From Halomonas litopenaei (GTDB lineage: Bacteria > Pseudomonadota > Gammaproteobacteria > Pseudomonadales > Halomonadaceae), in the NCBI RefSeq assembly GCF_017303055.1, contig NZ_JAEKJT010000001.1:124001-188000 (forward strand): 64,000 nucleotides of DNA. The letters run 5' to 3'. How positions within the stretch are numbered: the first letter of the stretch is position 1; the number at the start of each line of letters is the position of its first letter. This document shows, one piece after another, positions 33,568 to 42,250 of the stretch. The notes beneath the pieces were generated by a model that worked only from the letters and a program-made list of their open reading frames with translations, had not been told where the DNA came from and searched no databases. A program made the position numbers and the translations under genes.

Positions 33568-34997
33568 GCATGCGTCGCTGTCTGTCCGCATCAGTCAAGC
33601 GCGGCGACGATGAGCGCTCGCGCCTGGATCAGCTAGGACATTGGCTGGCCGATCATCGTCGAGCGGTGCTGGGGCTGCAATGGAGCGTCGTGCTGTTCTA
33701 TGCAGTGTTGCTGCTGATACCCCCCCTGTTGCCGCTGCCCGACTACCAGTCTCACATCTTGGGACACCTTACCGTGTTCGCCGAATTCGTTTTCTGGGGT
33801 ATCTGGTGGCCCTTCGTGATGGTCAGCATGGTCGTTGCGGGGCGGCTGTGGTGTGGCCTGCTGTGTCCTGAAGGGGCGATATCGGAGGCGGCCAGTCGCG
33901 TGGGTCTGGGGCGTGCGATACCGCGCTGGATGCGCTGGGGAGGCTGGCCCTTGGTGGGTTTTGTCATGACCACCGTGTATGGCCAATTGATCAGTGTCTA
34001 TCAGTACCCGAAGGCGGCACTGCTGGTGCTGGGAGGCTCAACCGTAGCCGCCGCCCTGGTGGGGGTGGTCTACGGCAAGGGCAAGCGTGTCTGGTGTCGT
34101 CATCTGTGTCCCGTCAGCGGCGTCTTCGCACTGCTTGCCAAACTCTCGCCGCTGCACGTTCGCACCGAGCCAGCCAGCTGGCACCGCTATGGCCAAAGAC
34201 GGCGCAGGGGCGAGGTCGCTCGCCAACCGGCTCCAGACTGTCCCGTGCTGCTTCCACTCAAGCAGCTGGACAGCGCCAGTGATTGCCATCTGTGCTCACG
34301 CTGCACCGGCTACAAGAGCGCGATTCATCTAGAGCTGCGTGCCCCCGGGGCTGAGGTGATCGCTCCCCCTCCCCAGCGGCCGGCCACCGTGTGGGAGTAC
34401 CTGCTGGTGGTGTTTGGGCTGCTGGGTGTGGCGGTGGGTGCCTTCCATTGGTCTGCGAGTCCCTGGTTCGTGGCGGCCAAGCAATCGAGCGCGGTGTGGC
34501 TCTATGGTCATGGTGCGGGCTGGCTGCTGGATGCCACGGCACCCTGGTGGCTGCTGACCCGCTACCCTGAGCAACACGATGTGTTCAGCCTGCTCGATGG
34601 CGCTCTGCTGTTGGGCTATATCGGTGTGACGGCGCTGACCCTGGGAGGCTGGACAAGCGCGCTGCTGGGGTTGGCCAATCTGCTGCTGGGCAGGTGGTCC
34701 TGGCGGCGCCTGTGGCACCTGTCCTATGCGCTGATTCCTCTGGCCGGCGGAGGTGTGTTTCTGGGGCTGTCGATGACCACCCTGACGCTGCTGCGTGGGG
34801 ATGGCTGGCAGCTGCTGTGGGCCGATGATGTGAGAGCGCTGCTGTTGACCCTTGTGGTGGTGGTCAGCGCTTGCTTGAGCTGGGGCCTGCTCGGACGTTA
34901 CGTATCAGGCATGCGGCGTGGCCTGGCCATGGGGCTGATGGTGCTGGCCCAGGCGCCCGTGGTGGGCGCCTGGTGGTTGCTGTTCTGGGGCTGGTGA
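33564..34997 (+). CDS. ftrD: FtrD: membrane polyferredoxin (4Fe-4S)
   Basis: A 477-residue NapH/CcoG-like membrane protein. Cysteine groups are CGLLCPEG (about residue 97), WCRHLCPVSG (about 178), and DCHLCSRC (about 241), followed by several C-terminal membrane helices. In FtrABCD operons FtrD is thought to accept or donate electrons to the iron-transport cycle. The start GTG 33564 overlaps the ftrC stop (GTGA). The last gene of the operon; bioA converges 27 bp downstream. Confidence 0.87.
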   Translation: MSMRRCLSASVKRGDDERSRLDQLGHWLADHRRAVLGLQWSVVLFYAVLLLIPPLLPLPDYQSHILGHLTVFAEFVFWGIWWPFVMVSMVVAGRLWCGLLCPEGAISEAASRVGLGRAIPRWMRWGGWPLVGFVMTTVYGQLISVYQYPKAALLVLGGSTVAAALVGVVYGKGKRVWCRHLCPVSGVFALLAKLSPLHVRTEPASWHRYGQRRRRGEVARQPAPDCPVLLPLKQLDSASDCHLCSRCTGYKSAIHLELRAPGAEVIAPPPQRPATVWEYLLVVFGLLGVAVGAFHWSASPWFVAAKQSSAVWLYGHGAGWLLDATAPWWLLTRYPEQHDVFSLLDGALLLGYIGVTALTLGGWTSALLGLANLLLGRWSWRRLWHLSYALIPLAGGGVFLGLSMTTLTLLRGDGWQLLWADDVRALLLTLVVVVSACLSWGLLGRYVSGMRRGLAMGLMVLAQAPVVGAWWLLFWGW

Positions 34998-35024
34998 TGC
35001 CGCTATCGCGGGAGTGCGACAGGA

Positions 35025-36299
35025 CTAGGCGGCATCCAGGAAGGGCGCCTTCATGGCGTCGATGATCTGGCGCATCTCCTCGTCGGAGGTGATGTAGGCG
35101 GGCATGGTATAAAGCCATCGGCCGAAGGAACGCAGCCACACTCCGCGTGAGCGGGCGATGTCAGCCGCATGGGCAAGAGCGGAGGCATCGTGCACTTCGA
35201 TGACTCCGGTAGCTCCCAGCACGCGCACGTCAGCGACAGCAGGATGCTGGCGCAGACTGTCGTCGCCGGCCAGCTCGCGGGTCAGGATGGCATTGAGGTG
35301 CGAGATCTTGCCCAGGTAGTCCTCCTCCTCGAACACTCGCAGGCTCTCCAGCGCAACCCGACAGGCCAGCGGGTTGCCCATGAAGGTGGGGCCATGCATG
35401 AAGGCATGCAGCTGGCTGTCACCGATGAAGGTGTCATGGACGCGGGTGGTGGCCAGGGTGGCGGCATGGCCCAGGTAGCCGCCGGTCAAGCCTTTGGACA
35501 GCACCATGATGTCGGGCGTGATATCGGCATGGTCGGCGGCGAACATCTTGCCGGTGCGGCCAAAGCCGGTGGCGACTTCATCGAACACCAGCAGGACATC
35601 AAACTCGTCACACAGCGCTCGTGCGCCGCGCAGATAGTGCGGTGACGTCATGTTGAGACCACCCGCCGCCTGCAGCAGGGGTTCCATCAGCAGGGCGGCT
35701 ATCTCGTGGTGGTGCTGCTCAAGCACGCTGCGTAGCGCCGCCAGATCCGCCTCGACCTGTTGCGCAGTGGCGCCATAAGGCGCCTTGGGTGCCGGCGCGA
35801 AGTGGTGTTCGGGCAGGTAGCCGGCAAACAGCGAGTGCATGCCTTCCTCCGGGTCGCACACTGCCATGCAGCCGGCGGTGTCACCGTGGTAGGCCTTCAT
35901 CAACGACAGCATCCGGCGCTTGCCCGAATGGCCACGCAGATGGTGGTACTGGACGGCCATCTTCATGGCCACTTCCATGCCGACGGAACCGCTATCGGAG
36001 AAGAACACGTGCTCGAGTCCGTCGGGTGTGAGTCGCACCAGCTCCCGCGCCAGCTGATCGGCGGGATCGTGGGTCAGCCCGCCCAGCATGACATGGCACA
36101 GGGTGTCAGCTTGTTGCTTGATGGCGTCGACCAGGCGCGGATGACCGTAGCCATGAATCATGCACCACCATGAGCAGGTCGCATCGAGCAGAGATTCGCC
36201 GGTGTCCAGGGTGAAGCGGGTGCCGCGCCCGCCGACCACCCTGGGTGCGGCGGCTTGTGTCTTGAGGTGGGCGTAGGGGTGCCAGACGGGAGAGGGCAT
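35025..36299 (-). CDS. bioA: Adenosylmethionine-8-amino-7-oxononanoate aminotransferase BioA
   Basis: A 424-residue PLP enzyme of biotin synthesis. It transfers the amino group of S-adenosylmethionine to KAPA to give DAPA. The family start VWHPYAHLKTQ and DATCSWWCMIHGYGHP match BioA; the PLP-binding Lys269 lies in VLSKGLTGGYLG. AGGAG lies 5 nt before ATG 36299; a longer frame to 36368 would contain the presumed operator. The rest of the bio genes are not in this window. A BirA-like operator precedes the gene. Confidence 0.95.
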   Translation of the reverse strand: MPSPVWHPYAHLKTQAAAPRVVGGRGTRFTLDTGESLLDATCSWWCMIHGYGHPRLVDAIKQQADTLCHVMLGGLTHDPADQLARELVRLTPDGLEHVFFSDSGSVGMEVAMKMAVQYHHLRGHSGKRRMLSLMKAYHGDTAGCMAVCDPEEGMHSLFAGYLPEHHFAPAPKAPYGATAQQVEADLAALRSVLEQHHHEIAALLMEPLLQAAGGLNMTSPHYLRGARALCDEFDVLLVFDEVATGFGRTGKMFAADHADITPDIMVLSKGLTGGYLGHAATLATTRVHDTFIGDSQLHAFMHGPTFMGNPLACRVALESLRVFEEEDYLGKISHLNAILTRELAGDDSLRQHPAVADVRVLGATGVIEVHDASALAHAADIARSRGVWLRSFGRWLYTMPAYITSDEEMRQIIDAMKAPFLDAA

Positions 36300-36318
36300 C
36301 TCGGCTCCTGAGGGTTTA

Positions 36319-36347
36319 GTAAACCAAAAATATTTCGTCGAGTTTAC
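36319..36347. promoter_or_regulatory. BirA (biotin) operator upstream of bioA
   Basis: GTAAAC (36319-36324) and GTTTAC (36342-36347) are perfect complements 17 bp apart with an AT-rich spacer. The E. coli bio operator has the same arms at an 18-bp spacing. It lies 20 bp upstream of the bioA start. Repression by biotin-bound BirA is the likely role. Confidence 0.6.
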
Positions 36348-36394
36348 CATTGCTCCCGCGGCTCCCACCAGCCGGGTAGGCTCCGTCAGGCTAT

Positions 36395-36919
36395 TCAGGG
36401 ATGCTGGGCGTCGACGCGCTTGAGGAAACGCTCGAACAGAAAGGACTCCTCGTTCTTGAGGGACCGGCTGAGGCAGTCGATGAACTCCCGGCGTGGATAG
36501 GTGAAGACGCGCGGGGCCTTGTAGGCATCCAGATCGATGGCGATGATCGTACCGTCGACCACCAGGAAGTTGTCGGTATGCAGGCCTCGACAGTGAATGC
36601 GGTCACGATACAGCGCTTCCAGGATGTCCAGGTAGCGCTCCTGCAAGGCGGGATCATCGAGTACCAGCTGTTTCAGCGCCACACCATGGACGTTGGCGGT
36701 GACCAGACGGTAGCGCTGAGCGTCAAGAATGGTGGGCGTGTCGATTCCCAGGCGCTCCAGGCGACGGGCTACGTAGCGAAAGTTGTGTCCCGGGTAGCGG
36801 CGAATGCCCAGGCGGTAGCGCCAGCGATCGCTCGCCTTGGGTGTGAAGGTCTTGATAAAGGCATCCTGGTCCGGGTCGTAGTGGACCTCGGTGTACTTGC
36901 CAGTCTGGATAAGCTGCAT
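36395..36919 (-). CDS. Small protein-kinase-like protein (LPS kinase/BUD32-like)
   Basis: A 174-residue protein with a compact kinase fold. The catalytic loop GLHTDNFLV (H-x-D-N) is followed by AIDLDAYK, in which the second aspartate replaces DFG. It resembles the small kinases of the lipopolysaccharide core (WaaY/RfaY, KdkA). The N-terminal ATP-binding lobe is short, with FIKTF supplying the possible lysine. The substrate is unknown. Located 63 bp downstream of ptsO, it may be the end of the rapZ-ptsO transcript. Confidence 0.75.
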   Translation of the reverse strand: MQLIQTGKYTEVHYDPDQDAFIKTFTPKASDRWRYRLGIRRYPGHNFRYVARRLERLGIDTPTILDAQRYRLVTANVHGVALKQLVLDDPALQERYLDILEALYRDRIHCRGLHTDNFLVVDGTIIAIDLDAYKAPRVFTYPRREFIDCLSRSLKNEESFLFERFLKRVDAQHP

Positions 36920-36982
36920 GATGTCCTTTGAAGCGAGGCGAAATCGAAGGGTAGGGCAGGGTCAGCGCAGTGGCCGAGGGCC

Positions 36983-37258
36983 TTAGGCGTCTTCGTCGAA
37001 GCGTGCGACGAACAAGGCCTCAAGGGCGTCGAGCACCGCATCGGCGTCGGGACCTTCTGCTTCCAGGGTCAACACGGTGCCGCAGGGGGCCGCCAGCATC
37101 AGCAGGGACATGATGTTGGCGGCATCCCCACAGCGCTGACCGTGGTGCACGGTCACGGAGGCGTCGAACGTCTGACAGCAGGTGACCAGGCGAGTGGCCG
37201 CCCGAGCGTGCAGCCCGCGGCGGTTGGTAAGGGTCAGTTCGCGTCTGGCCACGCTCAT
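36983..37258 (-). CDS. ptsO: Nitrogen-PTS phosphocarrier protein NPr (PtsO)
   Basis: A 91-residue HPr-like protein. The phosphorylated His17 is in GLHARAATRLV and the serine of the second HPr motif in NIMSLLMLAA. Its place after ptsN-rapZ identifies it as NPr of the nitrogen PTS (PtsP-NPr-EIIANtr), which controls potassium and stress responses rather than sugar uptake. Start overlaps the rapZ stop by 4 nt. Confidence 0.93.
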   Translation of the reverse strand: MSVARRELTLTNRRGLHARAATRLVTCCQTFDASVTVHHGQRCGDAANIMSLLMLAAPCGTVLTLEAEGPDADAVLDALEALFVARFDEDA

Positions 37259-38136
37259 TGTGCCCCGCTGTCCAGACGACGTTGCTGGCCAAGCTCGCGG
37301 TGGCGCAGGCGTATTCTCGGGTGGTCATCGACCAGCGCCGCGGCGATGCTCTCGGCCAGATAGACCGAGCGATGCTGACCCCCGGTGCAGCCTACGGCCA
37401 CCGTCAGATAACTGCGCTGGCTGGCCTGATAGCGTGGCAGCCAGTTGCGCACCCAGGTCAGGATGTCGCGCTTCATGTCGGCGACGTCCTGATAGTGCTC
37501 AAGGAAGGTGATCACGCTTTGATCGCAGCCGTTGGCATCCCGCAGCGATGGCTCCCAGTAGGGGTTAGGCAGGCAGCGTGCATCGAACACGATGTCGGCG
37601 TCGGGGGGCACGCCACGCTTGAAGCCAAAGGACTCGATGGTCAGGCTCAGCTGGCCGCTGCGATGATCGGCCACCTGCTCGGCGATGCGTGAACGCAGCT
37701 CATGTACGGACAGGCGGGAGCTGTCGATGATCAGATCTGCCAGGTCGCGAATGCCAGACAACGCCTTCTGCTCGGACTCGATGGCCTCGGCCAGGGTCAT
37801 GTCGGTATTGCGGGTCAGCGGGTGGCGGCGTCGAGTATGGGAGTAGCGTTCCAGCAGAATCCGCGCGTCGCTGGTGAGATAGACGACCTGACAGTCGATG
37901 GGACCTTGCTTCAGCGCCGTCAGCTGCGCGGGAAAACGCTCCAGCGCCTCGGGCAGATTGCGCGCATCGACACTGACGGCAATGCGCTGTGAATGTCCAT
38001 TCTCCAGCTCTTCGACCAGTGACCCCAGCAGCGTCGCTGGCAAGTTGTCGATGGCGTAGAAGCCCAGGTCTTCGAGAGCCTGAAGCGCCACGGACTTTCC
38101 CGAGCCAGAGCGACCACTGATGATCACGAGCTGCAT
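37255..38136 (-). CDS. rapZ: RNase adapter protein RapZ
   Basis: A 293-residue cytoplasmic protein. N-terminal P-loop GRSGSGKS (residues 8-15), the DTR-like central part, and the C-terminal CTGGQHRSV motif (near residue 253) are conserved. RapZ binds the small RNA GlmZ in enterics and controls glucosamine-6-phosphate synthesis; in other bacteria its role is less defined. It also has nucleotide-binding activity. It is separated from ptsN by a 231-bp gap that contains a tandem repeat. Confidence 0.95.
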   Translation of the reverse strand: MQLVIISGRSGSGKSVALQALEDLGFYAIDNLPATLLGSLVEELENGHSQRIAVSVDARNLPEALERFPAQLTALKQGPIDCQVVYLTSDARILLERYSHTRRRHPLTRNTDMTLAEAIESEQKALSGIRDLADLIIDSSRLSVHELRSRIAEQVADHRSGQLSLTIESFGFKRGVPPDADIVFDARCLPNPYWEPSLRDANGCDQSVITFLEHYQDVADMKRDILTWVRNWLPRYQASQRSYLTVAVGCTGGQHRSVYLAESIAAALVDDHPRIRLRHRELGQQRRLDSGAQ

Positions 38137-38203
38137 GTCCTGTCTCCTTGGCAGGGGGCGATAAGAGGGCAGTTGGTGTCAACCGCGCGGTGACGGCCAG
38201 ATC

Positions 38204-38220
38204 ACGCTCGATCAGAGCGT
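38204..38220. repeat. Inverted repeat in the rapZ-ptsN gap
   Basis: ACGCTC (38204-38209) and GAGCGT (38215-38220) form a perfect 6-bp stem with loop GATCA, directly before the tandem repeat. It could be a terminator of ptsN or part of an mRNA structure; no T-run is visible. Confidence 0.4.
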
Positions 38221-38227
38221 ACTATCT

Positions 38228-38293
38228 AGCTAGATGGTAATCAGCTAGATGGCAATCAGCTAGAGGTTAATCAGCGAGATCCCCATCAGCGAG
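38228..38293. repeat. 15-bp tandem repeat, 4.4 copies, between rapZ and ptsN
   Basis: Units start at 38228, 38243, 38258 and 38273, each 15 bp and beginning AGCTAGA or AGCGAGA; a partial fifth copy ends at 38293. Copies 1 and 2 differ by one base, and the later ones diverge more. No protein is encoded. The AT-richer block stands out from its surroundings. Confidence 0.85.
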
Positions 38294-38367
38294 GCGCCAT
38301 TCTTCAAGGCGCCAGGCAAGGCGTGCGCCATCAAGGCATAGGATCAAGGCGCTTTCGCTGCGTGCCG

Positions 38368-38850
38368 TCAGCTCGTGGCGTCGCCCGGGGCTTGCTGGCG
38401 AATCGCTTCCTGCAAGCGCTCGTGCAGCTCGCGCTGGGACGTCGCGTGGCGCAGGCGATGTCGGGTATCGGCGTCATTCATGACCCCGGCCACCTGTCCC
38501 AGCAGGGCAAGGTGAGCATCATCCGCTTCCTCAGGCACCAGCAAGACAAATACCAGGTCCACCGGTTCGCCGTCGATGGCGTCGAAATCAATCGGCTCTG
38601 CCAGCTTGAGAAAGCCAGAGATAGGGGCCTTGCAGTGAGGGTTGCGAGCATGCGGAATGGCCACGCCATTGCCGATGCCGGTGCTACCCAGACGTTCGCG
38701 GCCGATCAGGCGACTGAAGACTTCCTGGCTATCCAGGCTTGGTGTGTTCTGCGCAATGAAGGTGCTGAAAAATTCCAGCACCCTCTTCTTGCTGCCCCCC
38801 GGGACGTCAAATAGCGTGCGCTCGGGGGGGAGAATGGCATCCAATGTCAT
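38368..38850 (-). CDS. ptsN: Nitrogen regulatory EIIA protein PtsN
   Basis: A 160-residue PTS EIIA type-2 domain. The phosphorylated His67 is in GVAIPHARN. PtsN receives phosphate from NPr and regulates potassium transport, sensor kinases and other targets in a phosphorylation-dependent manner. It starts 6 bp after hpf ends, so both are probably on one transcript with rpoN and the lpt genes upstream. Confidence 0.95.
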   Translation of the reverse strand: MTLDAILPPERTLFDVPGGSKKRVLEFFSTFIAQNTPSLDSQEVFSRLIGRERLGSTGIGNGVAIPHARNPHCKAPISGFLKLAEPIDFDAIDGEPVDLVFVLLVPEEADDAHLALLGQVAGVMNDADTRHRLRHATSQRELHERLQEAIRQQAPGDATS

Positions 38851-38856
38851 GAGAGG

Positions 38857-39165
38857 TCAGCGAATTCCGGCGCCTTGGGCGCGGGCTTGGGATTTTTCCT
38901 TGTGCTTGACGAGCTGGCGGTCCAGCTTGTCGGCAAGGGCGTCGATGGCGGCGTACATGTCGCCGTCCTGGGCTTCTGCATGCAGGTCTGCACCGGCAGC
39001 GTGAAGCGTACAGGCAGCCTGTTGGCGCTCCTTCTCCACCGAGAGGGTGACCTGCACATTGGTGATGTTGTCGTAGTGGCGCTCCACACGGGCGAGCTTC
39101 TCTTGTACGTAGTCACGCAGGGGATCGGTCAATTCGACGTGGTGGCCGGTAATGTTGACTTGCAT
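38857..39165 (-). CDS. hpf: Ribosome hibernation-promoting factor (HPF, short form)
   Basis: A 102-residue short-form HPF/YfiA-family protein, beginning MQVNITGHHVELT, followed by a beta-alpha-beta-beta-beta-alpha ribosome-binding fold. It binds the 30S decoding region in stationary phase and, with other factors, promotes 100S dimers. AAGGAGCC before ATG 39165 confirms the start; an in-frame start at 39246 lies above it. Its place after rpoN is conserved. Confidence 0.95.
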   Translation of the reverse strand: MQVNITGHHVELTDPLRDYVQEKLARVERHYDNITNVQVTLSVEKERQQAACTLHAAGADLHAEAQDGDMYAAIDALADKLDRQLVKHKEKSQARAQGAGIR

Positions 39166-39345
39166 GACAAGGCTCCTTGCTCTTGCGGGTGGTAGCCCGA
39201 TTGTAACCCTTTTTCCGATCCTGCAAACCCCCCTGCTTCTAAGCATTAAGACGCAGATGTCGTGCGATATTTCAAGCGCTTGCGCTTTTCATGTAACTGC
39301 GCTACGCGCTCTGCTCGCCGCCTGTCTCGAGCCATCTGACCGGGC

Positions 39346-40758
39346 TCAGCGCAGGCGCTTGCGCTCGCTTGAAGAGGGAATATTCATCGCTTCTCGATAC
39401 TTGGCGACGGTGCGTCGGGCGACGTTGACACCGTCTTCGGCGAGCAGCTCCACCAATTTGCTGTCAGACAGCGGTTTGCGAGGCGGCTCCTGCTGGACCA
39501 GCGACTTGATCATGGCGCGTATGGCAGTGCTGGAATGGGCATCCCCATCCTGGCCCACCTGGCTGGAAAAGAAATACTTGAGCTCGAACACTCCCCGTGG
39601 CGTATGCACGAATTTCTGGGTCGTCACCCGGGAGATGGTCGATTCGTGCATCTCCACCTTGGCCGCAATGTCTGCCAACACCAGTGGTTTCATGGCGGCT
39701 TCACCCTGCTCGAGGAAGTCGAGCTGCCGCTCCATGATTTCGCGTCCGACCCTCAACAGGGTGTCGTTGCGGCTTGCCAGGCTCTTGATCAGCCAGCGCG
39801 CCTCCTGCAGGTGGTCCTTCAGAAACTGGTTGTCCTGGCTCTTGTCGGCCCGTCGGATCAACGCCGCATAGTCGGGTTGAATGCGCAGGCGTGGCATCGC
39901 CTCAGGGTTCAGCTCGACGCGCCAGCCTTCTTCGGTGTGGCGGACCACCAGATCGGGAATGACATAGTCGTTGTCGCTGTCGCCGTACTGGCTGCCAGGC
40001 CTAGGGTCGAGGCCACGGATCAGTTCGATGACATCGTCCAGCTGCTCTTCGGTCAGGCTCAGGCGGCGCTTAAGCAGACGACGATCACCGCTGGCCAGCG
40101 CCTCGAGAAACTGGCGTACCAGTCTTCCCGCCTGGGGCAGAAGGGGGGTGTCACGCGGCAGGCTGTCCAGTTGCAGCTGCAGGCATTCGCGCAAATCTCG
40201 GGCAAATACACCGGTAGGTTCGAATTGCTGCAGCCTGGCCAGCACCGACGCCACGTCCTGCAGGGGCGGGGCAGCAGCGTCGTCATCGGCCAGGCCCTGG
40301 GCGATATCGTCAAGGTGTCCCACCAGGTAGCCATCGCCGTTGACCGCGTCAATCAGGCACTCTGCGATGCGCCTGTCATTATCATTGAGGTCCAGCAGGG
40401 CCAGCTGCCAGCTAAGGTGGCCATGCAGGGATTGCCCGCTGGCCTGGCGCTCGAAGTCGGGCGCCTCGGCGCTGCCGGCCGGGGCGGTGCCAAGGTCTTG
40501 ATAGGTATCGGACCAGTCGCTGTCGACCGTTAGCTCGGAGGGGATCTCGTCGGCCCAGTCATCGTCCTTGCTGTCCTTGACCTGCAGCTCGCCGAATTCA
40601 TCCTCCAGCTCGAGCATCGGGTTGGCCTCGAGCGCCTGCTGGACTTCCTGGCGCAGGTCCAGCGTGGAAAGCTGGAGCAGGCCAATAGCCTGTTGCAGCT
40701 GAGGGGTCATGGTCAGCTGGGTGCCGATCTTCAGCTGCAGTGACGCCTTGAGGGCCAT
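39346..40758 (-). CDS. rpoN: RNA polymerase sigma-54 factor RpoN
   Basis: A 470-residue sigma-54 factor. The N-terminal activator-interacting region (LKIGTQLTMTPQLQQAIGLLQ, of which only the pattern rich in Leu/Gln is typical), an acidic region II (about 60-130), the core-binding domain, the helix-turn-helix TISRVTTQKF and the C-terminal RpoN box ARRTVAKYRE are all present. It directs transcription from -24/-12 promoters with AAA+ activators. The 192-bp gap to lptB may contain its own promoter. Confidence 0.96.
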   Translation of the reverse strand: MALKASLQLKIGTQLTMTPQLQQAIGLLQLSTLDLRQEVQQALEANPMLELEDEFGELQVKDSKDDDWADEIPSELTVDSDWSDTYQDLGTAPAGSAEAPDFERQASGQSLHGHLSWQLALLDLNDNDRRIAECLIDAVNGDGYLVGHLDDIAQGLADDDAAAPPLQDVASVLARLQQFEPTGVFARDLRECLQLQLDSLPRDTPLLPQAGRLVRQFLEALASGDRRLLKRRLSLTEEQLDDVIELIRGLDPRPGSQYGDSDNDYVIPDLVVRHTEEGWRVELNPEAMPRLRIQPDYAALIRRADKSQDNQFLKDHLQEARWLIKSLASRNDTLLRVGREIMERQLDFLEQGEAAMKPLVLADIAAKVEMHESTISRVTTQKFVHTPRGVFELKYFFSSQVGQDGDAHSSTAIRAMIKSLVQQEPPRKPLSDSKLVELLAEDGVNVARRTVAKYREAMNIPSSSERKRLR

Positions 40759-40950
40759 GATGTGACTTCCGTTCGTGGAGCTGAAAAGCCTTACCCTAAC
40801 GGCGGGTCAGGTACCATGCAAGCTTCTTGCCAACTTGTGGGCGGGGCGCGGCGCGCAGGGCTTGCTGTGCTCCGCATGCGCGTCAGTGCAAGGTCGAGCG
40901 GGCGCCATGAAGACCCTGCCAACATAGCGGCCCGGCAGCGCCCATGGTGG

Positions 40951-41676
40951 TTAAAGGCGAAAGTTTTCGCCGAGATAGACTTCCTTGACGCGCTGGTTGG
41001 CAAGGATCGACTCGGCACTGCCTTCGGCGATGATCTGGCCGTCGCCGACAATGTAGGCGCGGTCACAGATGTCCAGCGTCTCGCGCACGTTGTGGTCGGT
41101 GATCAAGACGCCGATGTCACGAGCCTTGAGCTGGCGAATGATCGACTTGATCTCGCCGACGGAGATCGGATCCACCCCGGCAAAGGGTTCGTCGAGCAGA
41201 ATGAAGGCGGGTTCTGTGGCCAGGGCTCGGGCGATCTCGACCCGACGTCTTTCCCCGCCGGACAGGCTCATGCCCGGGTTGTCGCGAATGTGGCTGACAT
41301 GGAAGTCTTCGAGCAGTTGCTCAAGGCGCGCCTGGCGACCTTCCCGGTCGAGGTCCTTGCGGGTCTCGAGGATCGCCATGATGTTGTCGGCTACGGACAG
41401 CTTGCGGAAGATGGAGGCTTCCTGTGGCAGGTAGCCAATACCCGCCAGTGCCCGCTGGTGCATGGCCGCGCGGCTCAGGTCGTCATCGTCGATGCTGATG
41501 GTGCCAGCATCCGCCCTGACCAGTCCGACGATCATGTAGAAGGAGGTGGTCTTGCCTGCGCCGTTGGGGCCCAACAGGCCCACGATGCTGCCCTGTTCGA
41601 TGGACAGGCTGATGTCCTGGACGACGCGGCGCTTCTTGTAGCTCTTGGCCAGATGGCGAGCGTGGAGAGTCTTCAT
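40951..41676 (-). CDS. lptB: LPS export ABC transporter ATP-binding protein LptB
   Basis: A 241-residue ABC ATPase with Walker [10 protein letters not shown], signature LSGGERRR, and Walker [14 protein letters not shown]. LptB powers LptFG extraction of LPS from the inner membrane into the LptC-LptA bridge. Its start overlaps the lptA stop (ATGA). lptFG are elsewhere, as usual. Confidence 0.96.
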   Translation of the reverse strand: MKTLHARHLAKSYKKRRVVQDISLSIEQGSIVGLLGPNGAGKTTSFYMIVGLVRADAGTISIDDDDLSRAAMHQRALAGIGYLPQEASIFRKLSVADNIMAILETRKDLDREGRQARLEQLLEDFHVSHIRDNPGMSLSGGERRRVEIARALATEPAFILLDEPFAGVDPISVGEIKSIIRQLKARDIGVLITDHNVRETLDICDRAYIVGDGQIIAEGSAESILANQRVKEVYLGENFRL

Positions 41677-42206
41677 CAGTTTCCTTGGCTTTCCGGCTCG
41701 AGGGTCATGCGAATGCGCTGCTGGCCGTCGACACCCTGTGCGCTGGAGCGAGCCTGGACGACGCGGCGATCCAGAAAGTACTCCAGGTAGGCGCCGTCGA
41801 AGGTGTCATTGGCCTTGTGCAATTCCGCCTGGTCGATGAGTTCCATGCGGCGCTCGGCAACATGGTAGACCACCTTCTTGCCCCAGCCCTTGACCACCGG
41901 CTCTTCCGGCGAAGGCTGCTGCTCCAGATAGGCACGGGAGCCAGTCGCCGTGGCGCGGGACAGCTGACCCTGGTCGTTGCGCTGAATTTCCACACGCTCA
42001 CCGGTCAGCAGCATGCTGCCCTGCTGAATACGCACATCGCCGGTATACACCGCTGTGCCTGCGCGGTCATCCAGGTCCAGCTGGTCGGCCTCTACCTGAA
42101 TGGGGGCGCTGCGGTCGCTTTCCAGCGCCAGAGTGACGGTGCTGGTGGCGACGCTCGTCAGGCCCAGGGCCAGGGCGAGCAGTAGCGCGGGACGGGGACG
42201 CATCAT
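41676..42206 (-). CDS. lptA: LPS transport periplasmic protein LptA
   Basis: A 176-residue exported OstA-type protein. Signal peptide about residues 1-26 (A-L-A-L-E region), then the beta-jellyroll core with [25 protein letters not shown], of which the pattern ADxxxxDxxxxxxxYxGxV is the family hallmark. LptA oligomers bridge the periplasm and carry LPS to LptDE. Coupled to lptB. Confidence 0.93.
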   Translation of the reverse strand: MMRPRPALLLALALGLTSVATSTVTLALESDRSAPIQVEADQLDLDDRAGTAVYTGDVRIQQGSMLLTGERVEIQRNDQGQLSRATATGSRAYLEQQPSPEEPVVKGWGKKVVYHVAERRMELIDQAELHKANDTFDGAYLEYFLDRRVVQARSSAQGVDGQQRIRMTLEPESQGN

Positions 42207-42250
42207 GGAAGTGACTCCTTGTTAGGGCTCGGGCTGAGAGCGGCTCTGGC

